From positions 51,375,101-51,439,100 of the forward strand of contig NC_085051.1 of the NCBI RefSeq assembly GCF_963662255.1: a stretch of 64,000 bases of DNA, read 5' to 3'. Source of the stretch: Cinclus cinclus (lineage: Eukaryota > Chordata > Aves > Passeriformes > Cinclidae). The position numbers were made by a program, and so were the translations under genes. The notes under the pieces are model-generated. The model did not search any database. It saw only the letters and a list, made by a program, of their open reading frames with translations, and had not been told where the DNA came from. This document shows positions 25,501 through 39,112 of the stretch, in pieces; the stretch's first letter is position 1; the number at the start of each line of letters is the position of its first letter.

Positions 25501-27250
25501 TATTTAAGAAGAGTGGAAATACCTCATTTAAGCAATTAAGGCTTTGAGTCATCATCCATATATGTGTGTGACAAAATCTGACTGAATAGTACCTTCCCTC
25601 ATGCTCTTGTCTAGTTCTGGTCATTCCACCTTCTTGGTGCCTGGTGAATATTTTGATACTGTGAGTGTTTATTTAACTTTGTTCCTTATAGATGTGTCAG
25701 TAGATCCATTAGATGTGTCATGAGCATTCTCAAGTACTTAAGCCAACTGCCACAGAATGTCTCACATCTGGGCTAGTAAATTAACCCTCCAAAATTATCC
25801 CTCCAAAAAGGAACAGCTGTGTGCTGACTGCCTGTTGGAAAGGTCTGTGGTGTATGAGAACGCCTCAGCCACTCCCAGAAGCAGCATTGGAGATATAAAA
25901 TGTGCCCAAGGGTGTCTGGGACTATCCTAGCAGTTTAACAGATGATTTAGATGTTCCTGGAAATACTTGATTTTCCTGGTGGATACACGACCCATTAAGG
26001 AGTGAGGTGAAATGCAAACTGGGTAACCCGAAGGATAGCTCAGTTTTCCTTAAAATGCACCTCATTGTTTGTTTTTTGAATGAATCAGCAAGAAGCATGC
26101 AAAACAATGTGATGTAGCATTGGTAGCTCTGCGGGGAAAGTATGCATGGAGTATGAGAAGCATATGTGCAGCATTGAACAAACTATAGAAAATTCACAGC
26201 GTGTTGGTCTTCACAGATTGGGTTTCCCTAAAAATGCAATGATAACTTTCGCTTCTATTGAATTCCCATCAAACTTAAAATATTCACCGGTGAGATTTTT
26301 TGCGCAATATGGCAGAAAGACCTTTCAGGAAAGATAAAATATCCAAAGCCATTTGCCAGACGTCAGTAACCTGAAATGTCACCATCATGCCATGACTACA
26401 AAGAAAGATAAGCTGATAGTCCATTCTGCCTTTTAGTTATGATTCTACGAACTATGCAGGTTTTCCAAAGTATGCAGTGCTACACAGCAGGCTATTTTGA
26501 ATGCAAAGCAATCTATTTCAGGTATCTGTGAGCTCTGAAATAGGACTGAGAAGAATGAGACTTGTCAGTGGGGCTGTGATTTTCATCTGGCTATTTGCCA
26601 CACTGAGTCATGAGATGTACTGCTCAGAATCACTCTTATGTGCAGAAAATCTATTTTAAATTATCATCAACTAAGAGAGCACTTGGGAAACTTGTCTTCC
26701 TAGAAGATGCTAGAGGGCCTCAGAAAGTCAGATTAGTCCCTATACACATACAAAGTTATTTAATTGTGTGCTCACAGATTTTTCTCCCCCCTCACAGAAG
26801 GACTGCTTCCTCTATGCTTTACCTAGTATGAGTGCTGATCCCTCAAGCACTACTTCCTTTGTGTCCCTGCTTTGTAGTATCTGTAGCTCAAGACCATTTA
26901 TGAAGATAAAGAGATTGTTTTCCATATGGAAATCTATGTTTCTCGTGACTTCTCTTCTCATGGAAATTTTTCTTTCCCTTGAAAGCAACGAAAAGTTGAT
27001 GAAGAATCTTGATGAAATTGTCCAGCAGTGCAAGGGAAATTAACTCCATTTCATAATGAAGTGCAGTGCCTGATTGCCCTCCAGTTTGGGCCACCTGCAT
27101 CCTGAAACACAAGAAACTTGGATGCCCTTGAGGAGTCCTTGACCAGGTCTTCCTAGTTTGGCAGCTGAGGTGGCAGACAAATCATCAGGAAAACAGCAAA
27201 TCATGGATCTGTTAGATCTCGAACAAAAACATACTTTGAATGATTAACCC
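19591..27250. other. AT-rich non-coding stretch
   Basis: No gene or clear mobile element seen. Open frames are short and on both strands. A run of 13 A lies near 21,829. Plus-strand positions 26,120-26,340 hold a 63-codon frame with several CpG dinucleotides, but without a recognisable domain. Best read as unique intergenic or intronic DNA. Confidence 0.5.
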
Positions 27251-27321
27251 TTTTTTGTTTTTGTTTGGGTTTTTTTTTTGTTTTGTTTTGTTTTGGGTTT
27301 TGTTTTGTTTTGGGTTTTTTT
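27251..27321 (+). repeat. (TTTTG)n-rich tract
   Basis: About 70 bases of T runs punctuated by G, with TTTTG units and GGG interruptions. Simple repeat. Confidence 0.9.
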
Positions 27322-30300
27322 GAGAGGAAGACACTAATCATTTGCTGGAAGTTGTCTGGCCACCTCTAATTGCAAAATAATGCACAAGCAAATTCAATTG
27401 ATAAGTGGCTTTGAGGGTCATCCATTTTGTGAAAGATGGATTTGAACTACGTTGCTCACCATCTTGCATCTTTTGCTGTGGATAATGAATATTCAGCATG
27501 TTGTGTTTCCAGGAACTTTGCTAAAAATAGCACCTCCATCCTTGTTTGAAAAAGTGATGAGCATAACTGTGAGAATGACTTTGACGCTTTTCCTTCCTCT
27601 TCTTCTGTCTTCTTTGTTAACCCTTTCTATCATAACACTTCTGCTTACCATCAAACTTCTACCTCCTCAGCAGACAAACCATGAGGGCACAGACAAAAAG
27701 AAAAGTAAGGCTGGAGGGAGGAGAATTTCAGGTCTTGTTCCCTCTGGTCTCAGCTTAGTGGTGGGACAAGATATATCTGAAATATCTTTAGCTATTTTCA
27801 TCTGACCTGTTCATTAAACCTTCAGAGACATTGCTGCTCTGCCAGTGTTTAGCACTACTTAGATTTTTCATCATACATAACTGCCTGAAAATAAGTAGTG
27901 AACAAATAATTAAGTCAGTATAATTTCTTTTGAACACTTTTTATCCTCACTTAGGTGAGTCCAGGATTTAGGAGATCCTCAGCCCTCCTGTTTCATTGCA
28001 CTGGATTCTCTCCTGTTTGTCACCTCTTTTGGTAAATCACTGGGTGTGATTCAGTCTCCCCATCACTGCTGTCCAACAGCAGCTTCCCTCAGACAATTTA
28101 CCTTATCTGACATAGTTCCATTGTCTCTTTTGCACTGGGGGAGTCCTGTGGTCCAGTACTAAGTTGCGTTCAGTTTGTCTTTTAAATGGAACTCTCCCAT
28201 CCCAGGTCCTTCTTCCTATAATACTCTGCCCAGGTTACATTCTGCTTATACTGGCTATAAGTTTATATTTGCTATTACTAGGGCAAGGTTTCATTAATAT
28301 AATTCTTTTTAATTTTATCCTGTTGACACTTTTTACCAATTTATCAGCAATTGCCAGTTCTTCGTATTTCTGTTTATTTACTTAAAATTTTATTTTCCAG
28401 AGAGATTCTACCAACAGTCTCCAGAGTCTCTCTAAGCCTACTTTGGGAGCTTAGTGCCCATGTCATGTAATTAGCTCTTTTTTTTTGAGTTCAGAACTGT
28501 GCACTCTACTATTTCTTTCTCCCTTTCACTCCAATTCCATCTTCAGACTCCTGTTCAATTACTTTTTATTTTTATGACCAATTATAAAATCGGATAATGG
28601 TAATGTCATTTCCTTGGACTTCTGAAAAAGAGAAGCTCTCTCAGAATTTTCCAATTCATTGGAGGTGGCCAAAGGGCTTTCTCAGATATGAATGGCCCAA
28701 GTTCAAGTTCCTCTGCCTAATATTTAGCAAAGAATTTATTCTGGTTAGGAGTCGTCAGACTACAGAGTCGGTCTCCCAGGCATAATGGATGTTCCACCTA
28801 AAGAAACTTAGAGGACAAATCAGTCATTCTAATACGCTCTGAGACACAATCCTGTTGCAACTGGGATTTTGAAGATGAGAGTTTCAGGTCTGTGTGGCAT
28901 TCAGAGTCTGTTTGAGTTTTGTCCTGGAAGTTTCACTGAAATAAACATTTTCTCATTAAGGATTTCAGTTTCAAACAATAGTATTGGCCTTTGTGGGAAG
29001 GAGGAACAGGGAAGGGAATCTGAGTCAAAACATTCCTAACCAGAATAATTTTTATTTAAACAGTGTAAATCTACCTTCCAGCTATGTGCATCAAACGTTG
29101 GCTTCCACACAAAGAAGAGGAAGTGAAGTTGTTATCATTTCAGATGCAATGCTGGAAAGCTCATAAGACAGTTTCAATTCTGTAATAAAACAAATATGTC
29201 ACCAGACTATGATGGATTTTTGTTGAGTTTTAAAACTTGTCTGACTCTTGTTAAGGATGGTGAGCAGACAGGGTAGATAGGCAGGTAGGAAAAAGAAAGA
29301 GTACTCTGAGTTCTACTGCTTCTAAATTCACTCATTTAAATTAATGCACTTCTCTAACATACTGGGATTAATTTTACATTGAGGAAGAAAATAAGGGTGT
29401 GCTCTACTAGCTTTGGGTACCATTTGTTCTGAACCAGAGATACGTTCTTATGATTCACGCAGAGAAGAAATCTGGTAAACAAAGGCTGCATAAAATAAAG
29501 TGTTATTTAGGGCTTAGTAAGGAATCTGGCTCTAATTTTAGATAAGCTCCTTCTATTGGTTCATCCATCTTCTCAAACAGTTGTTTTCTCTGCTTCTTTA
29601 GGCTTTTTTTTTTTTTAAATTGCCATCTTTTGTGCAGCAACAGCTCCACTGACACCAGGCTATTCTGTGCTTGAACCTTAACACATGCCTACAGCATGGC
29701 AGTATAAAGATTGAGAAGGATGCACATGGCTTCAGAAGACTGCTGCTGAACATCACAGAATTAGCATTTTACAGGGTATTATGAAAAGAAGTGCCTTTAT
29801 CAAAAAATATGTGCAGGGTAAACCTCTTGAGTTCCATTTTACCTTGTGCTAAATGGCAAGCTCCCATGTAGCAAACATTTCAGATCTCAGTAGGTGGCTG
29901 ATCTGCATGGACTGACATAAAAATATGGAATGTTAGAAGTTTCTTACTCTATTGATATAATCATGGTTGAAAACAATGTTTTGTTATGTTAACTAGTCTT
30001 CTGCCCAGAGAAAATAAATTTCACTAGGCAAACTGCAAAATTCAAAAATTTATTATTAATTTATGTCACTTTTATTCAGTTCACTTTTATATGAAGTTAA
30101 AGTTGATTTATAAGCTTTAGTCTCTATTGAATATGGATAAATCACTTACCTTAGACAGTATTATCTCTGGATTGTGTTTTTATGAATGATCATCTATGCA
30201 AAAGTTTGTTGGAATACACAGCTCTGAGGTCAGAGAGAAATGAGCCAGAGCAGTAAGGGAATTCTCAATGAAGCTGCACCTTGCAGCTCAGCCTATACAG

Positions 30301-32799
30301 CTATAGGAATTGTGACAACAATTTAGAAAGGCACCAATGCTGTTTTAGTCAATCAAATTTTGGAGGGGAGGAAAAAAAACAACAAAGACCCATTTCCCTT
30401 AAGGGAGTAATGTTGCTGGAGAAGGTCAAATCACCATCAAAGGTATTGCAAATGGAAACACCTTATGTTTTCCTGTCTGGTTTTATGAACTTTCAAGACA
30501 TTTTTCTATAAAAATGATTTATAGCTTTTATATTAAAAACAAAATTCAAGAAGGATAGGGAAAATTTTTTGAGAGATCTAGTCAAGGAGTCATTGCATGA
30601 AGGAACTGTCACCACTTCTTTACTAAAACCATGAGAGAATAAAAGATTAAATGCACCCAGTAAAGGGCTAAAGCTAATCTAAAACGTCATTAAATTAAAG
30701 GTGGACCTAGTGAAGTCAACTGTTCTATCACAAACATCAGCAAACAGCAATTATTACCTATTAAACTTAAGCACTGTATAAATGTGGTGAATCTTTTCCC
30801 TTCCAATTCTATCCTAGGTTTTAGCATTCAAACTAGACACCACTGAAAGTTACCTTCAAGCAAATGTTTGGCAGAAAAGATATCTCTGCTCCAAAAATCT
30901 GCATATTTTTGCAATTATATTATTATTATTCACCCCCCCTCCCAGGCTTTCAGGTAAGGCAACTGGTTACAAGAGTCTGAGAAGAATTTGCCAACTGATC
31001 AGCGAAATTTGGGGGTTTTCTATTACCTTATCAAGCATGTTGGTAAGGTCTTTTTTACAGATAAAAAAGTGACAATTTTTTTGCAATTTCCTTGGTGACT
31101 GCTGCCAGTTCACACGTCCTGTGGTACATTGCATGTTGGTAAACTACTGGGATTCAAAGGAATTTCTTAATCTTTTCCAAATTAATCAGGTGACATTTCC
31201 ACAGTGTTTCTGTCCACTAGGATACAAAGCCTCTTTATAACATGCTCTTTTCCTAAAAGAGCTTTTCCATGCTGGTGGAACAGCCCCTGTCCAGAGGATT
31301 ACGTTATCCACAACACAGACTATAAGTGAGGAAGTAAAGCACAAAAAAGGCCAGCCACAACTCCTTTGTCCCAGCTAAATTCCTTATCACCTGCCTCATT
31401 CTCTAGTCACACCTCATTTCCAAATCTGTCTCTTTGAACCACCAGGAAAAGATATTTTTCATGTCTTACAGTATCCTATTCATATTAACGATATTAGTGC
31501 ATCCCACTTTCTAACCTTTTCTTCTGTTAGAGTCCTTAAGAGGAACATTGCTTGTGAAAGTATTGAATTTTCATGCCCAGGCTGTGACTTTCATATTTTG
31601 CAAGGAATAGATCTGGTCCTGGGATCCACTCATCCACTCTCCTCAGTCAAATAGTCAAGGAATGCTTAATTCTTCAGTCTTCACTTTGAATTTCTCACTG
31701 ATACTGTGAACATAATTGGATACATGTGGAAAATGAGAGACTAGATTATATTTAGCCAGTAAATTGAGTATGAGTTCTCCAGATGTTAAGTCCCTTTTTA
31801 TAGTATCTTAAACACCTGTTTATTTTCACAACTATAGGATTCTGTAATGTCTTATTGGGCAAAATTATTTTCTGTGGAAGTCTCTTGTGCTAAGGAAAGT
31901 TATGTTGCTGTGATTCTTTTGCTTTAAATCAAATATATTCAGAAACTCTTTCAGTTCCTATTGTTAAGGTTCCCATTAAAGTGTAAAGAGCTAATAATCA
32001 GATATAATTTTTAGCAGCAAACAGTTCATATACTTCTGAGTATGCTGAACTGGCAGGATTTTAATGTACTGTGGAATCTTACTGTTCAGTCTCAGAGAGT
32101 TGATTTTGGTGTCAATCACCTAAGATAGGTGAATAAATATTATCACCTCTTCAGATAGGGAAGCAAAGACAAATATAGGATCTGAATTGGCAAAGTGCTA
32201 AAAAATGACAGTTTCCATTGTTTTCAGGAGCTGTTACTGCTCCTCAGTTTTAAAGATCAAGCTATTTGTGTTGACTGTTAGACTTGTTTTTTTAATGAGT
32301 TTTGTCCTTCTGAAGAATTACATGAAAGTTACTATTCCAGGAAATATTGTATTTCTCTACATCAGAAACTTTGTGGTATAAATTTAACACTTTCATTAAT
32401 AGCAAGCGAGCATCAATAATGCAAATTCTTTGGTAGCCCTTAGTGGATCATAATCACAATCTCTCTAGCTCACCAAGGACGAGGCAAATGCCAGATTTTA
32501 GAGCTCTCTTCAGGGATTACCACTTTCCCTTTAATTTAAATGACTATATCTGTGTCCAGTGTCCTATGCTTATTTTTGTGATGTCGAGTACTCTTACACC
32601 TATTACAAAACCTAACACAGGCTTCAGCCAGCAGCTTAAAGATCTATTTCCTTCTATGTCTCTTTTATTACTCAAAGGTTCAATAGCACACAACAAACAC
32701 CTTGCAGTGCAGCAAAGCAGTTAACTAGTTACTTAAATCCCAGAGTGTCTTATGTAGTTACACTTGTACTTGAATGCTTTGCTGAAGAGGGATAGAGTG
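27322..32799. other. AT-rich non-coding stretch
   Basis: No gene supported. A 117-codon frame at 27,452-27,805 is rich in leucine and serine and could encode a hydrophobic segment, but this reflects its pyrimidine-rich DNA; no family is recognisable. The remainder appears to be unique DNA. Confidence 0.5.
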
Positions 32800-32935
32800 T
32801 TGATCTGAGGCCAGAGCACAATGCCTGGGGGCCCCCAAAGTTATTAGTTTCAGCACCAGAATTAGAACTCAAGATCCCCATTCCCCAGCATGTATGCAGG
32901 TCACTACAACTGTGCTTTACCTCTTACTAAAGTTA
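32800..32935 (-). mobile_element. Probable MIR-like tRNA-derived SINE remnant
   Basis: Read on the minus strand, the segment has 'cttgagttctaattctgg', close to the B-box region of MIR-type tRNA-derived SINEs. It is preceded by 'gcacagttgtagtgacc' in the place of the A-box region. It is followed by a 'tgctctggcctcagatc' block that could match the SINE core. Similarity is patchy, as expected of a very old insertion. It might instead be another old tRNA-like SINE. Edges approximate. Confidence 0.42.
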
Positions 32936-35086
32936 ATTCTGATAATAATACTACCATTTCCACTGGGGAAACAAATCAAACCAAAATAACTGACGATGAG
33001 GGAAACAATTTCATATTTCAATTTAATGCATCAGCTCCTTTTTTCCTCCATGAGTAATTTGCATTTCATATGAAAGCAGACAGAGTCTAGATTTCACAGA
33101 TTTTATTTTTTTCTTTTATCTTGGTTTTATTGCTGTGGAAAGAGGGGGTAATTGCTTTTGTTTCCACATACCTGTGATAATGATCATTTTTAATTTAATA
33201 AAATTAAACTAGGAGTTTTTCGCACCAGCTAAAACATTACTTCTCCTCACAGAACTTGACAAGTGGGTGAAAACTTGTTCATGTACATCACGATGGAAAG
33301 ATCACACAATTAATTACTTGATTCTTTAAAGTTATAGCCAGTTAAAATCAAGACATTCTGAATAGCACGCCACTCAAAAAAAAAAAGGTTATTTCTTTCC
33401 AGGTGTTGCTTAATGTGTTAGACTCAGTTCTAACATTTATTAGTATTTATACAAAATAAAATAATATTCTGTGTCATTATAGCTACTGGACTTTAAGGAA
33501 TGCTTTAGCAACATTACAAACTCCCTCAGAGACTACAACTCAGCTCCATGCCAACACAAGTGTGTGTGTGCATCGATGGTGAAGGCACAGATCAATTATT
33601 CAAGGCTGATGTGTCTGATGAAGGATGCTTAAACATCCATCTTCTCATCACCCAGATGGAATCTGTGTGCTTTCACTGTGATGAAGACAGATTAGGCACC
33701 GATTCAGTAAAGCATTTGCAGGTGTGGATTTGACAGGGCAGGGAGACAAGAAAGAAGAGAGAGGATTTAAAAAAAAAAAAAAAATCTGCTAAAGCTGAAA
33801 CGGGGTACCTCATATCACATTCATAAAGAAATGGCTTTTGGATTTTCCATCCAGACTAAAGAATTCTTGTTAATAGCTAGTTGCCAAAACAGATGCCCTG
33901 ATTAATGAGAACAGATGGATTTCTCCAGAGGGTCTGCAGATTTAGGCATTACTTTCACTAAATGAAATGCTAATGATTTGGCACAGTGCTTCTCTGTGTG
34001 GATTAGACACCAGCAACATTTTATTTGTATTTGGTGGAGTTAGAATGATCCCTTTTAGACCCTCTTAGATATAAAATTCTAGTATTATGCATCACTTCCA
34101 AGTCCCTAAAAGCTATAAATAAATGAGCCAAATGCACTTTCAGGATTTTACTGCTTGCAAACTCTTTTGGTAGATTATACACTTCTTACAGGTTCTTCTC
34201 AAGATTTACAGGAATGTCTGGTTTTGTATTTTCAATTGCAGTTTCCCAAGGAAAATGAATCACTTGTTTAATTCTGGTAAGTATATGAGATTATATGAAA
34301 TTTTTGCTGTTATTTTCAGCACAAGTTTGATTCCTGGATTTTTTTCACCACAATTTCCAAGTAAAATTAATCTGAAAATTTTGTACCAAAGACATTTTTG
34401 GTGGAAGTAGTCTATTTTTTTCCCAAATCTGCCACAAATTAATATTTCTGGTGCTAAAAAACATAATATTTAAATTAAAAAATGGTTAATGAATTCTGCT
34501 CTGAAGTAGCCGACTCAAACCCCTCTCTCCTTCTGTCATCTAAAAATCTTCTTTGGTGGAATGAAAGGTTTTGTTATGTTTTTATTTTTCTGATTGGCCA
34601 ATATGGTTATTTCAAGACAAATTTTTTATTTGCACAATTCACACCTGCCTGGATATATTATTCTGTCATCTTTTTTTTGTTTCTCGAAAGACTGTGAGGA
34701 AAATAATGCATAACTCAGTTATTTATATGGGGGTTTTAGGACTAATCTGTCTTCACAAAAAACACCCAAAAAAAACCAATAAAACCCCCTCAATCTCAAG
34801 AGGATCCTGAGCTGCTTCTTTCTTTAAAGAACCTGCATCTGCAGCCTAGCAGATACGTAAGCTTCAAACAGCTGTTTTTCAGTTTTAAATATATGTTTTT
34901 GCTAAATGTGATTACCTTTCAGAATCATAAAGCAGCAGCAAACTACTTTAGGAAAGAACTCACTGGAGGCGGGTGTAAAAATTAGAGAGCAGGACAAGAA
35001 GTTGACAGGACAATCAAACAGTATAAAAGGAATCAAGGAGCTTGAAATTTACAGTCATCATAGCTATTGACGGGGAAATTGAACAC
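32936..35086. other. AT-rich non-coding stretch
   Basis: No gene supported. Around 33,690-33,725 the phrase 'ggcaccgattcagtaaagca' resembles an ancient amniote palindromic element, but the match is too short to annotate with confidence. A possible 35-base exon at 34,242-34,276 is listed separately. Confidence 0.5.
34242..34276 (+). other. Candidate micro-exon (splice sites only)
   Basis: A 35-base segment is framed by an acceptor-like 'gttttgtattttcaattgca' plus G and a consensus donor, TCTG|GTAAGTAT. One frame is open and contains an ATG. No neighbouring exon or homologous protein was recognised, and such pairs arise by chance in tens of kilobases. Confidence 0.13.
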
Positions 35087-35157
35087 TGACATTTCTCCTA
35101 AAAAAAAAACCCAAAACTTACATGACATTTCTCCTAAACCCCCCCCCCGAACTTACA
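35087..35157 (+). repeat. Imperfect tandem duplication (36 and 35 bp)
   Basis: Two adjacent copies start with 'tgacatttctccta' and end with 'acttaca'. Copy one (35,087-35,122) has ten A then CCC in the middle; copy two (35,123-35,157) has AAA then ten C. The copies otherwise agree, indicating a local duplication followed by homopolymer change. Confidence 0.9.
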
Positions 35158-35385
35158 GTCTCTGTGATCAAGTACTGAATACTGGCAGAGAGAAAGATGA
35201 GTCAATAATAGCCAGAAGTGGAGCAGACTTTGGGCAGCAGGATCTGGAGATCTCCACCTAGGCTGTATCAGTGCTGCAAGCTGCGTCCACAGATATAAAG
35301 TGCCAGCACAGCAAGGACCACCAGAGAAAGTGCTGTGTGCTCTCACAGCATAGCCTGGCAAGGGTCACTGTTCTAGCACCACTGT

Positions 35386-35453
35386 GATGTGATGTGATGT
35401 GATGTGATGTGATGTGATGTGATGTGATGTGATGTGATGTGATGTGATATGAT
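35386..35453 (+). repeat. (GATGT)n pentanucleotide microsatellite
   Basis: Twelve perfect GATGT units (35,386-35,445) followed by one variant GATAT and a partial unit. The purity suggests recent expansion and probable length variation between individuals. Confidence 0.98.
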
Positions 35454-38400
35454 CATCTCTGATTTGCCACCCTGTTACTTTCTACGAAGTTGTTTCAGGA
35501 GTGTAAAATTTGTGTCAGACTGTCTAACTCATGGTACTACACTGAGGAAGACATGACAGCTTAAAATAACTTAAATTTGATGCAGAGTATCTTCAGTTTC
35601 CATGATGTAATTAAGGGAGGATAGGAGAGTGCTTGGAGTAGAGATCTGATGATGACATCGCTTTCATAATTAATTTTCCATGCCAGCTGCTTGCCCCTTC
35701 TAAATCCATTTCGCAGGCTCTCCAGCTTCTGCTCTTCTTTCTTATTCAGAGTACTGTATGCTATCTTGTCCATGAAGTGTACAGATATCTCTTTACAGTG
35801 ACACCATTGCATTCACCAACTATATTTTTTCTCTCAAAAATGTATCAGATTTGACAGGTTCTGGATGCTATGAATTCATGGTGATTGACATTAATTATAT
35901 TTCCTACCTTTAGTTACTTATTAATCACATAAATTTCTTATTCAGTTTACTCCTTCTATGGAGTTGTGTAGGACTTCAGATCTGATGGAGAAAAAAACTC
36001 AGAATAAGGCAATGTAGGATGATGTGATTCCAACTTAGTAAAAAGGCAGAAGTACCAAAATCCTGCAGCTAAATAAGTAATCTTGCAAAATAGCCATTGG
36101 AACTCCTCTGTTCCCACCTCTCATGGTAGGTATACCAGACAAAATTAATTTTCAACTCTTCAAAGGAGCTTCCTGGAGTGCATTAATGTACAGGATGAAG
36201 GTTGGCTTTAAGCTTTCTGATAATTCATAATTGCAGTGCAGCAAGCTTGCCCACCAGAAAAAGGTGTAGTCTGAGTCCTGTAGTATGTCATTGTCTGAAT
36301 AAATGTATTGAAATTCAAACTCTTTATTGCAAAAATGAAATGTGAAACACGTCTTTTACTGGTGCTGAAGACTGTGTGCTGCTTAAGCCTTGCTACAGAC
36401 AAGTGAGCCCTGTGTGTGACAGTGGGGTATGTAAACCATTTCCTTTATCTGTAGCACTCAAAAAAGTGTTAGGAAGTGGTGTTTGTGTCTGAACTGAATG
36501 TTGCCATAAATCCATGCTGTTGGCTTTGCTGTCTGCCTCAAAAAAATAGCAATAGATGAGCCTTGACCATGATATTTATGCTGCATTAGCTTCCTGATAG
36601 ATTCCACATATGTTTCAGGCCAGTAGGATGAATACTGCACTTTCTTACCTTCTCTTTCCTTCTCAAAAGGGAAACAGACTCTAGACCTCAAGTCTCTGTA
36701 GTGCTGCAGTCAGGCAGCATCATTCCACTGAGACAGCCAAGTCCCTTCCATGGGAGAGCAGGTTTTCACACAGAGGGAGCTCTCCACCATACTCCTGCTG
36801 CATGATGGAGTAATCTTGGGGTTCTGTCCCATTTCAAATGCTTTGGGAAGGGATTTCAACCTCCCTGAATTTGTAGAAGCATTTTGTGAGAAACTGGTAT
36901 CTAATTAAATTTTCCATAAAAGTGCCAAGAGAAAAATATTTATGAATGGAGAAATGAAACTCCTGAAAAGGAAACTTCTGGAAAGGAAGAGGAAGATTAA
37001 TGTTGCCAACATTCTATGGGTTTTGTTTTTCGTTTGGGGTTTTTTTTAGCACTGTTCAACTCAATCTGTCAAATGGCCACCTTGTAGTAAACAACTTTTT
37101 TGGCAAATTACCCTAAGAATTAAAGAACCTTTAAATTCCCACATGAAACAAAAAAGCGCTCTACCAGATCTGATTTATTCTAACATAATCAGTGGTGGAT
37201 TCCTTTTACATAGAGATTGCATCAGGATAAGATAGATGCAGCATTGAAGAAATTCTTAGAGTAGAGATTACTCAGGCCTCACTCTATATCAGATTGAGTA
37301 CAAGAATGACTTCTTTGGTTTGGGGGCACACGCCAGCAGCTTCTGACACTAGTGGAAGGAATGCTGTGGGCTTTGATGTTTACAAACCCAGATTGAAAAT
37401 AAATGTAGTGAGAGAGAACCAATTCTTGCAGCTAGATAATAATGAAAGCAAAACTAATTTTCAAACATTTCCATGATCACAGTTATGTGACAACTGCAAA
37501 CCAAATTTGTACAGTTTACAATGAAAAAATATTTTTCTTTGCATTTTGAAAACTCTGCCTGGGATTAGAGACCCAGGTGGATTTTTCCAGCTAATGCATC
37601 ATCCTGGAAAAAAAAAATTACAAATATACAGGAGTTAGAGCTTGGCTAACAAGTCTGCAAATGATGCATAAGGCAGAATTTGAGCCTAGCTTTCATTCTC
37701 AAAAGTTTAATTGGCTCCCTTGGGCAAACTGTCAAGAAAGGAAACTGATATAACTCTAGATTTGAGGTGGCCTAATAGCAGTTTCAGATCACAGGAAAAG
37801 TAATGCTTGGCTCTCTGAGGTACTTTATTGGTGCATCTTCAAGGCAGCATTTTACACAATTTATGAGTGCACAAAAATATTAATTTCTTAACAGCCATAG
37901 TAGAATACTGGGAATAACATGGCACCAGTTCAACATCCAGGTTTACCCCTTCCTCTTCACAGCAGGAATTACAAAAAAGTCTTAGATGGACAGGTAAAAT
38001 TTCAAGAAATATTGGGGATGAACTATGTTTCTGAAAATAGGCTGATACAATTTTTGCCAAGCTGCTATTTTCACTCAGCTTTTTTTGTCTTTTTTTTTTT
38101 TTTCCTCCTCAGGTTCTTACAGCTTTTCATGTTGGCATTAATCTCTGAAGACTTTGAGTTACTGACAATACCCAAATCATTCCTCTGATTCTAGATGTTT
38201 TAATCTTCCATGGTCTTGCTTTACACGCTCTTATTCACAGACTGACAATGGTTTTGACAGTAAAACTGAGCCATTGTTATATAACTGATATAGGGTAGGA
38301 TTCACTGGTGAGAAAAGGTTGCTGAATCGGCTTTGTTGTTCTTATTCTTATTCTTACGTACCTTCTAGCTTCTGCTTCCATAAAGAAAAGATTCAATACA

Positions 38401-39112
38401 CAGAGATAGGCATGATTTCTTGAGTGCAGCTTCAGTTTAGAGCTCTGGATTTATGGTGAAGCTGGAGAGAACTTAATTCAGTTGTTTCTACAATGGGGCT
38501 AAATTGTTTCTGATGGGGGAACGAGTTTCACAGTGCCTGGCTGGGAGATGATGCCAAACTATCTCTGAAATTGAGATGACCGACGAAGCAGGAGCTGATG
38601 CTGAGTGACAGGGCTGTGTTCTAATCAGAGGAACCACATGGGCACTCACTGCCCTTGTGAGCACAGTGCTGCTGCAGGGCAGGTTGTCTGGCACCAGCTC
38701 AGCCTACCAGCCAAGGGCTGGCTCACAGTCCTGCCTGTGCTTTGTTCCCTTCCCTGATGGACAGCAGACTGCAGGGTCTGCAAGACTTGGAGGGGAAGCC
38801 AGATTCTGCTTGGAAGTTCTGCTTAGAGCCAACTGGCATGACAAAAGAGCTGAATATCAGTGGTTTGTTACAGATGAATGACCCTTTTCAGGACAAAGCA
38901 CGAAGTGCTTTTGTTTTTCTAAATGCTGACACTTTCCTCAATTTTTTTTTTTTTATTTTTTTTTTTGCTAGCTGGCATCTGTGCTAGTGCCCAGAAGCTT
39001 TCCAGATTTACTCACTGGCTGGAGTTAAGCTGTTGGTTCTTGAATTGCTGCTCTCTTCAGCCAGTGGAAAAGAACTTTTGTGTGTGCTTCTCTACTGGTA
39101 TTTATGGAGGTC
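35454..39112. other. Non-coding stretch before the solo LTR
   Basis: No gene supported. Contains T-rich tracts at about 38,080-38,103 and 38,940-38,966. A GC-richer block at 38,560-38,860 carries overlapping short frames without recognisable domains. Confidence 0.5.
39108..39112 (+). repeat. Target-site duplication, left copy
   Basis: 'aggtc' directly abuts the LTR terminus and pairs with 'aagtc' at 40,074-40,078, four of five bases identical. A 5-bp duplication is usual for ERVL-type (class III) and some other retroviral integrations. Confidence 0.65.

Noticed and set aside
27452..27805. 117-codon hydrophobic frame as a membrane protein
   Set aside because: Leucine and serine come from a pyrimidine-rich strand; no family, no splice sites, no repeat of the pattern.
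33563..33575. Short GT run
   Set aside because: Only about six units, below a useful microsatellite length.
38080..38110. T-rich tract followed by CCTCCTCAG as a splice acceptor
   Set aside because: Strong-looking acceptor, but no convincing donor or coding frame follows, and T tracts are frequent here.
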